From contig CM076153.1 of the NCBI GenBank assembly GCA_038025085.1, positions 11,191,501 through 11,255,500 of the forward strand: a stretch of 64,000 nt of DNA. The letters are read 5' to 3'. Positions 10,477-20,904 of this stretch are shown here, piece after piece. The DNA is from Tetragonia tetragonoides (lineage: Eukaryota; Streptophyta; Magnoliopsida; Caryophyllales; Aizoaceae). Below the pieces are notes generated by a model. That model did not search any database. It had not been told where the DNA came from and saw nothing but the letters and a program-made list of their open reading frames with translations. Each line of letters begins with the position of its first letter. The first letter of the stretch is position 1. The translations under genes were made by a program, and so were the position numbers.

Positions 10477-11274
10477 TAATCCGATTTAGGGTATCGAGCA
10501 TGGTCCCCTCCACCCAGCGCCGCCAAACTTACTCCCAAACCCTCTGTACTATTATAATGAGGTCTCATAATTTTTCCCAATTTTTTTGAAGTGATTTCTA
10601 ATTTATTTTTATATGTTTTCAGCGTAGTTTTTTTTTTTAATTATAAATTATATTAAATAGGTACAATTTGTGAAAAATAAAAAATATATTTTTCCGTAAC
10701 ATAATAATATATTTGAAAATAATTGTCCAAACTCTCAAAACCTCAGTATGAAAGTTATGTACTGGGCATGTGTACTGCTGTTAGAACCACTAAACCTTAT
10801 AAGACAGTTTAGTGGGTAGTTGCTTGAGAGAGGGCTTGTGGGCGAAGGGAGGCAAGAGACGCTACATGAAGCACCTACCATTGTGAGAGTTATGCAATGG
10901 GCATCAGTGGCGGATCTAGAAAACTAATAATATGGGTGCCAAAACTAAATTATTAAATAATATGGGTGCCAAAACTACATTGTCAAGATACTTTAGCAAT
11001 TATTTTCAAAAAAATCCCAAGAAATATGGCATTTTAGTAAAATTTTCCCAAAAAACTGGGTGCTCCGGACCCTAATGCCCCGAGCTAGATACGCCAATAC
11101 TGGGCATGTTTAATCCACGGTTTTGAGTACCGAACATGGCTCCCCACCACCCCGTGCCACCAAACCCACCCCAAGCCCTCTCTACTATTATAGTGACTTC
11201 TCATAATTTTTCCCAATTTTTCTGAAGCGATTTTTTTTTTTTGGGTATTTATTCTATTTTTCAGCGTAATTTTA
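10477..11274. repeat. Pair of ~160 bp diverged direct repeats (10477-10635 and 11110-11274)
   Basis: Both copies run from a segment like TAATCC...GAGCATGGTCCCC, through CCGCCAAAC..ACTCCCAAACCCTCTGTACTATTATA, to TCTCATAATTTTTCCCAATTTTT and a TTTTCAGCGTA end. They differ at many positions. Between them lies AT-rich sequence and a small TIR element. No gene is visible. Confidence 0.8.
10905..11100. mobile_element. Short TIR element (hAT-like MITE)
   Basis: The left end CAGTGGCGGATCTAG is answered at the right by the complement of CTAGATACGCCAATAC, matching at 12 of 14 core positions. TGGGCAT flanks both sides (10898-10904 and 11101-11107), a likely target duplication. The interior holds two tandem copies of an AATAATATGGGTGCCAAAACT unit. 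A CAG-type terminus and 7-8 bp duplication fit hAT. However, the flank word also occurs at about 10764, and a right end at 11102 (..ACTG) is possible. Confidence 0.65.
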
Positions 11275-11629
11275 ATATTAAAAATTAAATTAAATAGTTT
11301 TAAACATTTAAGTTGGTATAAGAATATAATTGTTCAGATCAAACAATGTAAAGCAATATATGATACCAAGCTTAATGAAGTTGGAGGGGTTATCTTGCAA
11401 AAAGAGGATGTGACGAAATGCATATTAGCAATCGCAAAGAGAAATACGAAGAACCTTATCAAAATGGGGACTGGTTGTATACGATACCAGAAAGATGAGA
11501 ACCAAATATGAACGTTGAACATATGAGAAGGTAGGAGATGAATTGATGGTGTGTGGTTCCATCATCTATTCATGAGAGAGAAATTAACCTTTTTTTGGCT
11601 AATCAATATGTCAGAGAAATTAGCTACTA
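11275..11629. other. AT-rich intergenic stretch
   Basis: I see no gene, RNA or clear repeat structure. A few codon-like stretches are too short to support a coding call. Confidence 0.5.
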
Positions 11630-11906
11630 CTCCCTCCGTCCCCTCTTTACGTTAGTAATTTCCATTTTAATATGTCCCCTCTTTACGTTGGTACTTCCGT
11701 TTTATGCAAGAAAAAAGTAATGAGATTACTTATTTATCCACTTATGGGACCACCATATTGTCTCTCGTATTTAATGGACCACAAGGGACCACCATATTCT
11801 CTCTCATACTTAAGCAAGGGTCTTTGAGTCATTTTTGAGCTAAAGTTTCTTTGTCTTAAACTCTGTTCCAAGTCAAACTACCAACATAAAGAGGGGATAG
11901 AGGGAG
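11630..11906. mobile_element. Stowaway-type MITE (Tc1/mariner), 277 bp
   Basis: The left end CTCCCTCCGTCCCCTCTTTA and the complement of the right end (CTCCCTCTATCCCCTCTTTA) form nearly identical terminal inverted repeats of about 28 bp. TA dinucleotides flank both sides (11628-11629 and 11907-11908). The CTCCCTCCGTCC terminus with TA target is the hallmark of plant Stowaway elements. There is no coding capacity. Confidence 0.93.
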
Positions 11907-12066
11907 TACTAAATTTCTTGATTTGTAACGTCTGGCAACTTGTAAGAATGAAGGGAAAGGGATGAAGGAGTCATTAAACTCCATTATATTTTTGTAACAT
12001 CTGAGTGGTGCTACTCTCTCTCTCTCTCTCTCATTGGACAAATTTTAAAGATGGGTGTCAACTGTC

Positions 12067-12411
12067 ATGTGCAGCCTCACCCTGAGGCTGCAATTTGCAC
12101 CCCCAAATCAAAACTGAATACATAAGCACTTGTAAAAAAAATCATTTCTCATTTCAAGTACTTATGTGCGAAAAATTTCAAGTATTTCAGTAGCAAACCA
12201 ACTATTTGCTTATGTGGTGTTACCCAACCAACAGAATATTTTCAAACCAATTTTGTTCTTTTTTCTTTTTCTAAATAGTCCAAAATCACCCCCTATTTTC
12301 AAGAATGTATTAGAAGGTAACAAATTCAGGCGGTGTTACTGAAACACCAGAAAATTTCTGTACTTATGTGTTCAATTTTAATTGGGGGTACAATAGAGTG
12401 AGACCGCACAT
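12067..12411. mobile_element. Non-autonomous element with ~55 bp terminal inverted repeats
   Basis: The left arm (ATGTGCAGCCTCACCCT, then GCACCCCCAAATCAAAACTGA, then CACATAAG-like bases) matches the complement of the right arm (ATGTGCGGTCTCACTCT, then GTACCCCCAATTAAAATTGA, then ACACATAAG). The interior is AT-rich without an open frame. I could not identify a clean target duplication, so the superfamily is unknown. Confidence 0.6.
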
Positions 12412-12589
12412 AAATCCCTCAATTCTACATAACAGATCAGCATTCATTTAATTCAGTTTATGCAAGTTTAGATCTGAGGCTAATTCCTTAACAAGCGTAC
12501 AGTATTTGTTTGGACATGGTTTTCATGAGAGGCCCGTTGGCCCGTGTTGTCTACCATTCTCCCACGTTGCATCACTCCCATTAATTGAA

Positions 12590-13445
12590 GGGTAGTGATT
12601 CTCGTCGGTTAATATGACAACCATAAATTGTCATATGGACACATGTCAGTAATCCATTAGCCTACTTAAACTAACTGGGCCCACAAAATTAAAAAAAAAA
12701 AAAAAAACCAAACCAGATCTCCATCTCTCCTCGCACCACCAGCCATTACCACCATATCCACGGTTCACCCCGATCTCACTTTCTCTCTCCTCAGACCTCT
12801 CTCCCGTACCGCCCAACCTTCCTCCCGCACGTGGGATTTAACCGCCTCACCGATGGCTGGATCAAATCAGCCGCTGCTCGTCCCTTTCCTCTCACGAACC
12901 ACCAAATAATTGGGTATATTTTCGTGATTTGAGAAAAATCAGGATTTGGGGAGTTGATGATGCTATGTTGAATCTGATTTTGTGTTGGTAATTGAATATT
13001 TGGGTGTGACTTTGTTTGGTTGTTGAGATTCTGGTGGTGGTGGAGTTTATTGGACGACAAAGAAAATCGAGGACGGGGCTATGGGTGTGTGGTGGCTGGG
13101 GGTGCATATGGTGCCAATGGTGGCGTTGGCTGTGATATGAGGAGAGAGAGGTGGTTGTGATGGTGGTGGTGGCTGTGATATGAGGAGAGAGAGAGAGGTG
13201 GTTGTAGAAATGTGGTGGTGGTTGGTGATCTAAGGAGAGAGAAAATGTCAGTGGTGGTTGGTGACAAAATATAAGGTGACCGGTGCATTGATGATAGTGG
13301 TGGACGGTGGTTGTAAATTTGTTGATTGTTGCCGTGGCTGGTGTCCAAGAGAGATGGCAGATGACAAAAGGAATTGGGGGAATAATGGTTTTATTGTGTG
13401 GCTATTAACTATGCCATGTCAACCATATGACGGGTATCAGCACCC
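12590..13445. mobile_element. Non-autonomous Mutator-like element (MULE), 856 bp, exact 9 bp target duplication
   Basis: The nine bases TTAATTGAA stand at both 12581-12589 and 13446-13454. Between them the left end GGGTAGTGATTCTCGTC pairs with the complement of the right end (GGGTGCTGATACCCGTC), and a second inner match reads TCATATGG...TTAGCC / TCATATGG...ATAGCC. A 9 bp duplication is diagnostic for Mutator-type transposition. The interior is unusual: a CT/CCA-rich segment (12720-12900), then GGT-rich sequence with a duplicated ~52 bp unit (13128-13215) containing GGCTGTGATATGAGGAG. It has no transposase frame, so it is non-autonomous and may carry captured gene sequence. Confidence 0.85.
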
Positions 13446-14655
13446 TTAATTGAAAGCAACGTAAGTATATCATATCTATCTTACCCATTTCCCCCTTTTA
13501 AAACTCCCCTTTGCCTGTTGCCTCGCCATTCCTCATCACATCACAACAACTTCCAGGTACACACACTACTTCTCTCTCTCTCTCTCGATCCTTCTCTCTT
13601 ATCTCACTCTTTTTTCTTCTGTTAATTTGGTATATATCACATACATGAAAATTTCTAAGCTTTCTTTGTTAAACATAGTTTCTTTTTCATTTTTATCTGA
13701 TTATCTATAGGTACTTATGTTATGATCCAAAATTGCAAGGTACAGGATTTTTATGGTGTAGGTTGATGTGGGATTTATGTAGTATGGTCTACTCTCTACC
13801 ACCATTTGAGCTAGCTTTTGTCAAATTCTCTACATGTAATTGTATGCTTTACTGATTAATTCGAATTGGGTTGTTTGTAGATCCCTTGATGTTCCATTAT
13901 TGGGTTTGTAATTTCTGGGTGTTGTTTTACTTAATTAGGGTTCTGATTTTGGAGATTTTCCAATATATTCTGACTTCACAATGTTCAATTTGCACTCAGA
14001 TTGTTTGCGGGTAGCTGCTCTTTCTTGCTGCCAACCATCAACCTTCTTCTTTCTCATCTATAGGTATGTCTTCTTTTATTTGCTTATAGTTCATTCACTA
14101 TTACTGTCGTTTTGGTTATTAGTGGGGGTCATGCCAAATCTATCTAGCAACTGTAATTGTGTGTTAGAATTTACTTAACATTGCATAGTTTTATGTCCTG
14201 AAAGAAAAGGTAATGAATGTCTTCTTTAAACTGAAATTTCTATTAATGGTATAACACACATACTGAGATCAGCCTGGAAAGTGAGTTTTCTTTTGGATTG
14301 AATTAGGAAATTCACAATTGTTGCAGAAAAGAGCTAGTAAGGGAGGCAGAAATCTTCATGAACATGAAAATCCCATATATGCTATGCGCATTCCCTTTTA
14401 TAATTTTCAGTTTTTTCTATAGGAAATAGGTTCTATTTAAACATTTTCTCCAGGATTTTGATATTGGAATATTGTACCGCATCTGACATGTGCTTCCTAG
14501 GAGATGGAAAACTCAGACAACTTGTAGGGTGTGTTCTTTTCAGCTGACCTGAACTGAACCGGAAATTTAACACCCATTGGAAATTGCAGATGTAAAACTA
14601 GAAATAATTTTTCACAACTAAACTCACTCCTACTTTTGGTTGACTTCCAATTTAG
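13446..14655 (+). promoter_or_regulatory. Core promoter, 5'UTR exon and 5'UTR intron of F-box gene 1
   Basis: A TATA-like TTTTAAAACTCCCC (about 13497-13510) precedes a leader ending ACAACAACTTCCAG with a GT donor at 13557. The acceptor CAATTTAG lies at 14655, giving a 1,099 bp intron that ends 19 bases before the ATG. The same arrangement, with related bases, stands upstream of F-box gene 2. Exon limits are predicted from splice signals and this comparison, not from transcripts. Confidence 0.65.
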
Positions 14656-14674
14656 GTATTGATAGGACGTCGAA

Positions 14675-15793
14675 ATGTTGAGCGACGTGACCTTTCCACA
14701 AGAGATTATTGCAGACATTCTCTCCCGGCTGCCAGTTAAGTCCATTGGCCGATGCCGGTGTGTATCAAAGCCATGGAGGGCTTTGCTTTCCCAACACCAA
14801 TTCATCAGAACCCACTTCGGTCGGATTAGAAAACTCCCCCAAGAGTCTTTAATCCTCGTCTCTGATTCTCACTGTCTCTTCTCTGTCCCCTTGAACAATG
14901 CCCGTTACCTCTCCGACGAAATGACTGCTTTCACCAAAAAGCTCACTTTTGCTGGTCATCCTGATTCTTGGACTGAGATTTTTGCTTCTTGTGATGGGTT
15001 GGTATTAGTTGGGGATGACGATAAGAACTTCCTGATAAACCCAACTACTCAAGAGATTAATGAAGTGCCTGTCTCGCCATTTGCTCTTGATCCTCATGCC
15101 AGTTTCACCATGTACGGACTTGGGTATGATTCAGTTAGTGATGATTATAAAGTTGTTACACTTTCTTACTATGATACAGACAATGAGCATGAGCCTGATT
15201 GCACTGAGATGTTTATTGATGTGTACTCTGTTAGAAATGGTACTTGGAAAAGGGCTGAGAGTTCCCCATATGATCATGCTGTTGGTCATATTACTTCAGG
15301 GGTGTTTGTAGATGGGTACATCCATTGGCTTGCTAGTAGGACTACAGATTACTCATCTGTTGTTACAGCTTTTGATTTGGCAGAAGAGAAGTTCTGCGAA
15401 GTTTCTCCACCTACCTCAGTTGACAGTGACAAGTTTGTGTTCTATCATCTTGTGGTGCTTGGAGGGTGTCTTTGCATGTTTCTTTCAAGTTGCAGTCATG
15501 AAACTGATGTCTGGATGATGAAAGAGTATGGTGTTGAGAAGTCTTGGACTAAGTTTACTATTGTTGACCCTGAAGGAGCTGAGTTTAAGCCTCTGTGCAT
15601 GCTGGGGCAGGAACAATTGGTGCTGGTGAAGGATGAGGAGACAACCGATGAGGAATTGGTGATGTATAATATGAAGGAAGGAAGGTTTACGAATATTGCG
15701 GTTGACGGCATTTCAGATAATTATCATGCCGGAGGGACCTTCATGGAGTGCCTCATCTCACCTCACTGCAGTAATGAAGCGAGGAGAGAATGA
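14675..15793 (+). CDS. F-box protein with F-box-associated domain (CPR1-like family), gene 1
   Basis: This is a 372-residue protein in one uninterrupted coding exon. Residues about 5-48 are an F-box (PQEIIADILSRLPVKSIG, then CVSKPWRALLSQHQFIRTHF), which in this family binds the SKP1 adaptor of an SCF ubiquitin ligase. The remainder is an F-box-associated/kelch-like substrate domain with the family landmarks LINPTTQEINEVP, YGLGYDSVSDDYKVV, VYSVRNGTWKR and GYIHWLA. Length and architecture match the plant FBA type 1 class (CPR1/CPR30 and relatives). The substrate cannot be read from sequence. It has a close tandem paralogue at 18106-19221. The ATG at 14675 follows the predicted 3' splice site by 19 bases. 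Confidence 0.93.
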   Translation: MLSDVTFPQEIIADILSRLPVKSIGRCRCVSKPWRALLSQHQFIRTHFGRIRKLPQESLILVSDSHCLFSVPLNNARYLSDEMTAFTKKLTFAGHPDSWTEIFASCDGLVLVGDDDKNFLINPTTQEINEVPVSPFALDPHASFTMYGLGYDSVSDDYKVVTLSYYDTDNEHEPDCTEMFIDVYSVRNGTWKRAESSPYDHAVGHITSGVFVDGYIHWLASRTTDYSSVVTAFDLAEEKFCEVSPPTSVDSDKFVFYHLVVLGGCLCMFLSSCSHETDVWMMKEYGVEKSWTKFTIVDPEGAEFKPLCMLGQEQLVLVKDEETTDEELVMYNMKEGRFTNIAVDGISDNYHAGGTFMECLISPHCSNEARRE

Positions 15794-16828
15794 GACGTTT
15801 CCATTATTGAGGAGGGCATGTTCTCTAATTAAAGTGTACTTTTTGCATTTGTTGTTGTCTATCTCGCGAGGCGATTGAGTTGTAGGCTTGTAGCTTCATT
15901 AAGATGTAGTTCTTGTTTGTCAGCAAGGTACCTCGTTGTCGTAGTAAAGTTGTGTGATACCTCTATGGTTTTCATGCTTTCCGCTGGAAACTTCAAACTT
16001 GCTATCGGAGGTATATATTGAGTAGCTTCCTCAGAGCATGTCAAGTTTTTATTACAAAGGAGTCCATGGCGTCTAACAAGGGTGTACCTCTTGCTGGGTT
16101 GTCTAACTTATCTTCTCTTTCACCAGACCATTAAGTTTGATGGTAGCTTCCTGGAGATGCAATTGTTGTTTTTCAGTAGGAGACTTTTTTGGTCGTAATA
16201 TATTTGAGATTCCACTGGTCCACTATGGGTTGCTCTGTCGATGTCTGCATGAAATGTTAGGTCCGGGATACGTGACATGAAGCTCAAAGATAGCCTGAGT
16301 TCTCAAACTCCTGGGCGGAATAGGAAGGCGTATTGAGGGGAAGACTAGACAGTGGGGATTTTTGTGTTTATTAAACAACTTTGCAGCAGCCAAATTGCTG
16401 AGCAGCCTGAGAATGAAGAGAGATTGATAATAAAGAAACCTGCTGCAGATGTTCGGTTTTATTTCTCTGTAGTAAAGACCAGAATAATGTAGCTGCTGTT
16501 GGAGATGGGGAAAAGGTGGAACAGATTAGGGGCTTGAAGTTCTTGGGAAGTCCTCTATTTGCTTCTCTGGTATTCTATTTGCTCGGGTAGCATTGTGGAG
16601 TTGGTCGTGGGGTTGAATTCCATGACAAATGTATGATTCACTCCCGTCACACACGAGAAGTATAATGACAAACGGTATTACGTCTTTGTTAAGTTCGTTG
16701 TATCTCATGTGTATTTTGGCAATGTGATAGTTTCCAATAAATAAAGTGCATATTTCACCCATTGACCTAGCACCTACCACGTACCACCGACTACCCATTA
16801 ATTAATTAATGAGCATGATTTGTCCATC
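15794..16828. other. Spacer between the two F-box genes
   Basis: This is the 3' flank of gene 1 (3'UTR presumably within the first few hundred bases) and the distal upstream region of gene 2. Open frames here are short and unlike any family. It ends in an ATTAATTAATTAAT run just before the core promoter of gene 2. Confidence 0.5.
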
Positions 16829-18089
16829 TATTTAAAACTCCCCTGCCAGTTGCCACGCCATTTCCATTTCCATTGTCAACTCTCAAGTGAGTCCCAACTC
16901 CCAACCCATTTTCCATTTCCCACTGGCTCCAGGTAATGTTCTCTTCTTCCCTCTCTCATTTCCTCTTTTCTTTTATCTTTCTCTTGATCTGTGATCTATC
17001 TCAACTCTTTCTTAAAATTTGTGAAATCAATTGTTTGTGTGCGTGAAAAACATCATCTTTTGACCTTCGTTTTATTATCTGATTATTTATAGCTACTTAT
17101 AACGGGATTTTTGCCAATTTCTAATGTACATGTTTCTGCTAGTGTTGTTTACTTAAATATGGGCTCTTTGTTGAAATTTTTTCCATGCTATTCTGATAAA
17201 GGTAAGTTATACTGCAACTAATAATTGAATGCGTAGTTGACTGTGAGGTTGGATTTCATGGCAAACACCATGGTTCAAATCGCACTAAGCCCTTTTTGTT
17301 GAGTCTGTTTGCAAGATTTATCTGGTTGGCTTGCCTGGTGTGTGGTTTGGAGACAATCTGAGTTTCTGGATCTGGAACCTTATACCCGTGGGAATTAAGT
17401 TGCCTCCAAAACTACACTACCTGAATCCCCGCATCTACCATCGGTATCAAGTTCTCATACCTCTGGTATCAGCTTTTTGTTTGTTTTTTCCTTTTTCTAA
17501 TCTAGTTATCAACAATTTCGTCTTCTCCCCTCCTCCCACAATCCCACTTCCACGGTTCCACCCACACACCCCATCCCCACCATGGTTGCATTGGCACCTT
17601 CAACTTCCATTTCAATGGCTATCTTCACCATCCCACCAAAACCACTACCACCGACCACCATTTTTATCTCCACGCATAAGAAACACATAGAGGATGAGAG
17701 AGTGTAGGTAGTTTCATGCACTCAAGTCATCTAAGTGAACAATCAACGAATTATTGTATACGTACGAGTTACTTTATTTCTAACTAACAACATCTTTATA
17801 ATTTATTTTATTTTATTTTTATTTTCATCTAGGTAAAGATATCTACGAGTTTTTTGTGTAGTAGATTCTCATTCAAGTTTTAAATAGTTTTAGAGGTTTC
17901 GAGATCACATTATTGGTGACCAATATTCGAAGTTGGTTGATACTGAAAAAACAATTTCCCCGTGCATTGCATGTGCATCTAGTTTCCTTAATTTTCTACT
18001 GTTTTCCCTAGGAGGCAGAGAACTTGAGGAAAGCCAGAAATATATTGACAACTAAACACACCTCTACTTTTGCTTGACTTGCAATTCAG
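16829..18089 (+). promoter_or_regulatory. Core promoter, 5'UTR exon and 5'UTR intron of F-box gene 2
   Basis: TATTTAAAACTCCCCT (about 16829-16844) is followed by GCCAGTTGCCACGCCATTTCC, which closely matches the same segment of gene 1. The donor is CTCCAG|GTAATG (exon end 16932) and the acceptor GCAATTCAG (18089), a 1,157 bp intron. The upstream bases CTACCACGT..CTACCCATTAATT resemble the gene 1 sequence around the MULE insertion point. Confidence 0.65.
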
Positions 18090-18105
18090 GTATTGATCAT
18101 TGGAC

Positions 18106-19221
18106 ATGGATATGTTTTCGCACCTTCCGCAAGATATCGTTGCAGACATACTATCTCGGCTGCCGGTTAAGTCTATTGGCCAATTCCGGTGTGTATCAAA
18201 GCCATGGAGGGCTCTACTTTCCCAACACCAATTCATGAGAACCCACTTCAATCGGAATAGAAAACTCTTGGACAAGTCACTAAGCTTCATGAATCGTTTT
18301 GGAGGTCTCTCCTTAGTCCCTTTGAGCTTGAGCAATGCACACCACTTCCTCGACGACATTACTCCTTTCATTACAACGCTCACTTTCCCTGGTCGCGCTG
18401 ATGATTTTAGGCGTGAAACTCTTGCTTCTTGCGATGAGTTGGTATTAGTTAAGAATAGCGACCAAAAGCGCTTCCTGATAAACCCAACTACGCAAGAGAT
18501 TGACGAACTGCCCATGGCACCGTATACTCTCACAAATAGGGACGCCTCATTGTATGGACTTGGGTATGATTCAGTTAGTGATGATTTCAAGATTGTTACT
18601 ATTTCTTACGGGGACGACATACAGGGATTAGGTAATCCTCCTATTCATGTGTACTCTGTTAGAAATGGTACTTGGAAAAGGGTTGAGAGTTCCCCATATT
18701 ATTACAGATATTATCTTGCAAGGGTAGGGGTGCTTTTAAATGGGCATCTCCATTGGTTTGCTTTTCATGGTGAATCAATTGTTCTTACCGCGTTTAACTT
18801 GGCTGAAGAGAAGCTCTACGAAGTTGCTATGCCTAGCGCGGTTAAGAGTCACAAAATTGATTCTTATCATCTTGGGGTGCTTGGAGGTTGTCTTACCGTG
18901 TCTAATTCGAAATCAGTTTGGATGATGAAAGAGTACAATGATCCGAATTCGTGGACCGAGTTTACGACCTTTGTTAACCCTGAGAGATTTAAGTTGCGGC
19001 CTTTATACTTGTTGGGGCAAGAGCAATTGCTGGTAACGAAGGATGAGAAATCATGTATTGATGAAGACAGATTGGCGATCTACAATTTGAAAGAAGAAAC
19101 GTTTACAATGGTTGAGGTTGATAACGATTTACATGGATTAAAATATTATTGGTGGGGAGGGACTGTGACGGAGTCCCTCATCTCGCCTCACTACAATTCT
19201 GAAAGCAGGAGGAGAGAGTAA
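18106..19221 (+). CDS. F-box protein with F-box-associated domain (CPR1-like family), gene 2
   Basis: This is a 371-residue tandem paralogue of the upstream gene. The F-box (PQDIVADILSRLPVKSIGQ, then CVSKPWRALLSQHQFMRTHF) is nearly identical to gene 1. The substrate domain keeps LINPTTQEIDELP, YGLGYDSVSDDFKIV and VYSVRNGTWKRVESSPY but diverges elsewhere, as expected for a fast-evolving recognition domain. The frame is open from a TTG at 18100, but the first ATG is 18106, 16 bases after the predicted acceptor, so I start there. It probably serves as the substrate receptor of an SCF complex; the target is unknown. Intact, no stops. Confidence 0.92.
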   Translation: MDMFSHLPQDIVADILSRLPVKSIGQFRCVSKPWRALLSQHQFMRTHFNRNRKLLDKSLSFMNRFGGLSLVPLSLSNAHHFLDDITPFITTLTFPGRADDFRRETLASCDELVLVKNSDQKRFLINPTTQEIDELPMAPYTLTNRDASLYGLGYDSVSDDFKIVTISYGDDIQGLGNPPIHVYSVRNGTWKRVESSPYYYRYYLARVGVLLNGHLHWFAFHGESIVLTAFNLAEEKLYEVAMPSAVKSHKIDSYHLGVLGGCLTVSNSKSVWMMKEYNDPNSWTEFTTFVNPERFKLRPLYLLGQEQLLVTKDEKSCIDEDRLAIYNLKEETFTMVEVDNDLHGLKYYWWGGTVTESLISPHYNSESRRRE

Positions 19222-19699
19222 CATGTCTTCGTTTTACAAAATGTCTCTTATGAGGGTCGTTCCAACATATATGAGGCCACCTGTATGGTTAAGTATGATG
19301 TCATGCTTGTTTAAAACGCTTCTTATGAATTTTTCTGTTTGAGGAGTGGATATCATCTAACTAGAGTGTACTTTAGCATAAGTTGTCCTCTCTTTCGCAA
19401 CACAATGAGATTGTATCTTTTAGGGTTCGTCACCAAGGTATTTTATTTCTTTATTTTTATTATTGTAGTATATGTACTCCGTATTTGTGTTAATATTGAT
19501 GAACAAAAAAAGTATATATTTGTTTGATTCACCAACGATAATAAGTTAGGGGTATTCTGATTCATCATTGAACAATATGGATGCAGCATAAAAGAATCTA
19601 AAATGCTTAACAATGCGTATTAGGGTGATTTGCCAAAGACCCTTACGAAACTTATGTCAGATATGAGAAGTTAAATGATCAGTACAAACAAAACATCAA
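19222..19699. other. 3' flank of F-box gene 2
   Basis: Probable 3'UTR then AT-rich spacer to the tRNA gene. Nothing else is recognisable. Confidence 0.5.
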
Positions 19700-19772
19700 G
19701 CCCGTCTAGCTCAGTTGGTAGAGCGCAAGGCTCTTAACCTTGTGGTCGTGGGTTCGAGCCCCACGGTGGGCG
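19700..19772 (+). tRNA. tRNA-Lys (anticodon CUU)
   Basis: This is a 73 nt cloverleaf. The acceptor arm GCCCGTC pairs with the 3' GGTGGGC-type end. The D-arm with A box is TAGCTCAGTTGG, the anticodon stem CAAGG/CCTTG encloses the loop CTCTTAA (anticodon CTT at 19733-19735), and the T-arm carries the B box GGTTCGAGCC. There is no intron. A run of T (about 19783-19792) just downstream is a polymerase III terminator. It matches the plant consensus as far as I can judge. Confidence 0.97.
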
Positions 19773-20886
19773 TGTATCATTTTTTTTTTCATCAAGATTT
19801 TTGATTTATATTCTCCAATGTTGTACAAATTAATTTTACATTGGACTTTTTAGGGTCAAAGTTAACAATTTATTATTTATTAATTAATAAAAAATTATAA
19901 TTTTACAACATGAATATACATGTTTGCTAGATTCATTTAAAATAATATTACTTTTTAAGAAAATCAAAATCTTATGTTCATAATCATACTTACTTATTAG
20001 GTGGCCCGTGCGTTGCACAGACTATAATTATATAATAAAATTAATACAACGTGATTATTAATCTCATCGAAAAATCAAAGTGTAATTATCACTTATGAAA
20101 AACTACTAGTAATACAATGATAAATATATATGTATATAATCCATTTAATATCATGTTTATCATATAGGAGTAATAAGATTACTATGACTTTATAGGGCAT
20201 CTTATCTAGTAGGCATATGTCGTGCATTACACAATTTGTGGTCAATTTAACATGTTAATCAATCATATACGAAAGAGTATGTAATCACGATAATTGGTAA
20301 AATTTCCTACCATTATACGTGATAATGAAATGTTTTTTATCGTTTATTTCTTTATTCTATACATACTCTTTTTATTATATTTTACCTTGAGATTGCTTTA
20401 TAAATTTTTTTAAACTAATATACGTATCTTTTCTCTTATTTTACATTGCAACTCTTTAGTTGTTTCAACTTGTCAAGCTAATTAGTAATTACCTTTTTAG
20501 GTGGAGACATTTTATGTTGTAAATCAATAGAACATACTACAAATGAGTCTCATTTTAAAAGATATTTCGTACTCGTTCCAATAATGTAAGAAATTTAATT
20601 TTTTAAGCGGTGAAAGTAAGTTATATGCCTTTTAAAATCTAATAGTCTACTCTTTAATGATTTAGGAAAGTACAACTTTGGTATATATTCTATACCAAAA
20701 CCTCTAATTAATAGTGTACTCTTTAACGATTTAGGAAAGTACGACTTTAGTATATATTCTATATCAAAACATATATTTCTATTTTATATTTATATTAAAA
20801 TTTTATTACAATGGCTCGCTTAGGTGGATGCCTTCAATGCTGTCAGAAAATGCCTCTAATATATAGATATTATGATTATGATTTAT
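19773..20886. other. AT-rich intergenic sequence with repeat debris
   Basis: No gene is seen. At about 20000 GGCCCGTGCGTTGCAC and at about 20215 a degraded cousin (ATGTCGTGCATTACACAA) resemble the CCCGTGCGTTGCACGGG word common in dispersed plant repeats. Two similar ~60 bp stretches ending in TTTAGGAAAGTAC..CTTTGGTATATATTCTAT lie at about 20630-20770. Confidence 0.5.
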
Positions 20887-20904
20887 AAGATGCCTTATCT
20901 TTAT

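Noticed and set aside
12791..13449. Proline/histidine-rich and other frames within the Mutator-like element
   Set aside because: Low-complexity products of CCA/GGT repeats; not matched to any family.
14497..14805. Antisense frame over F-box 1 (and the similar one at 17988-18590 over F-box 2)
   Set aside because: Present in both paralogues only because the sense codons are conserved; no independent support.
17331..17690. 119-codon + strand frame in the 5'UTR intron of F-box 2
   Set aside because: Pro/His-rich end is simple sequence, lies inside the predicted intron, and has no family resemblance.
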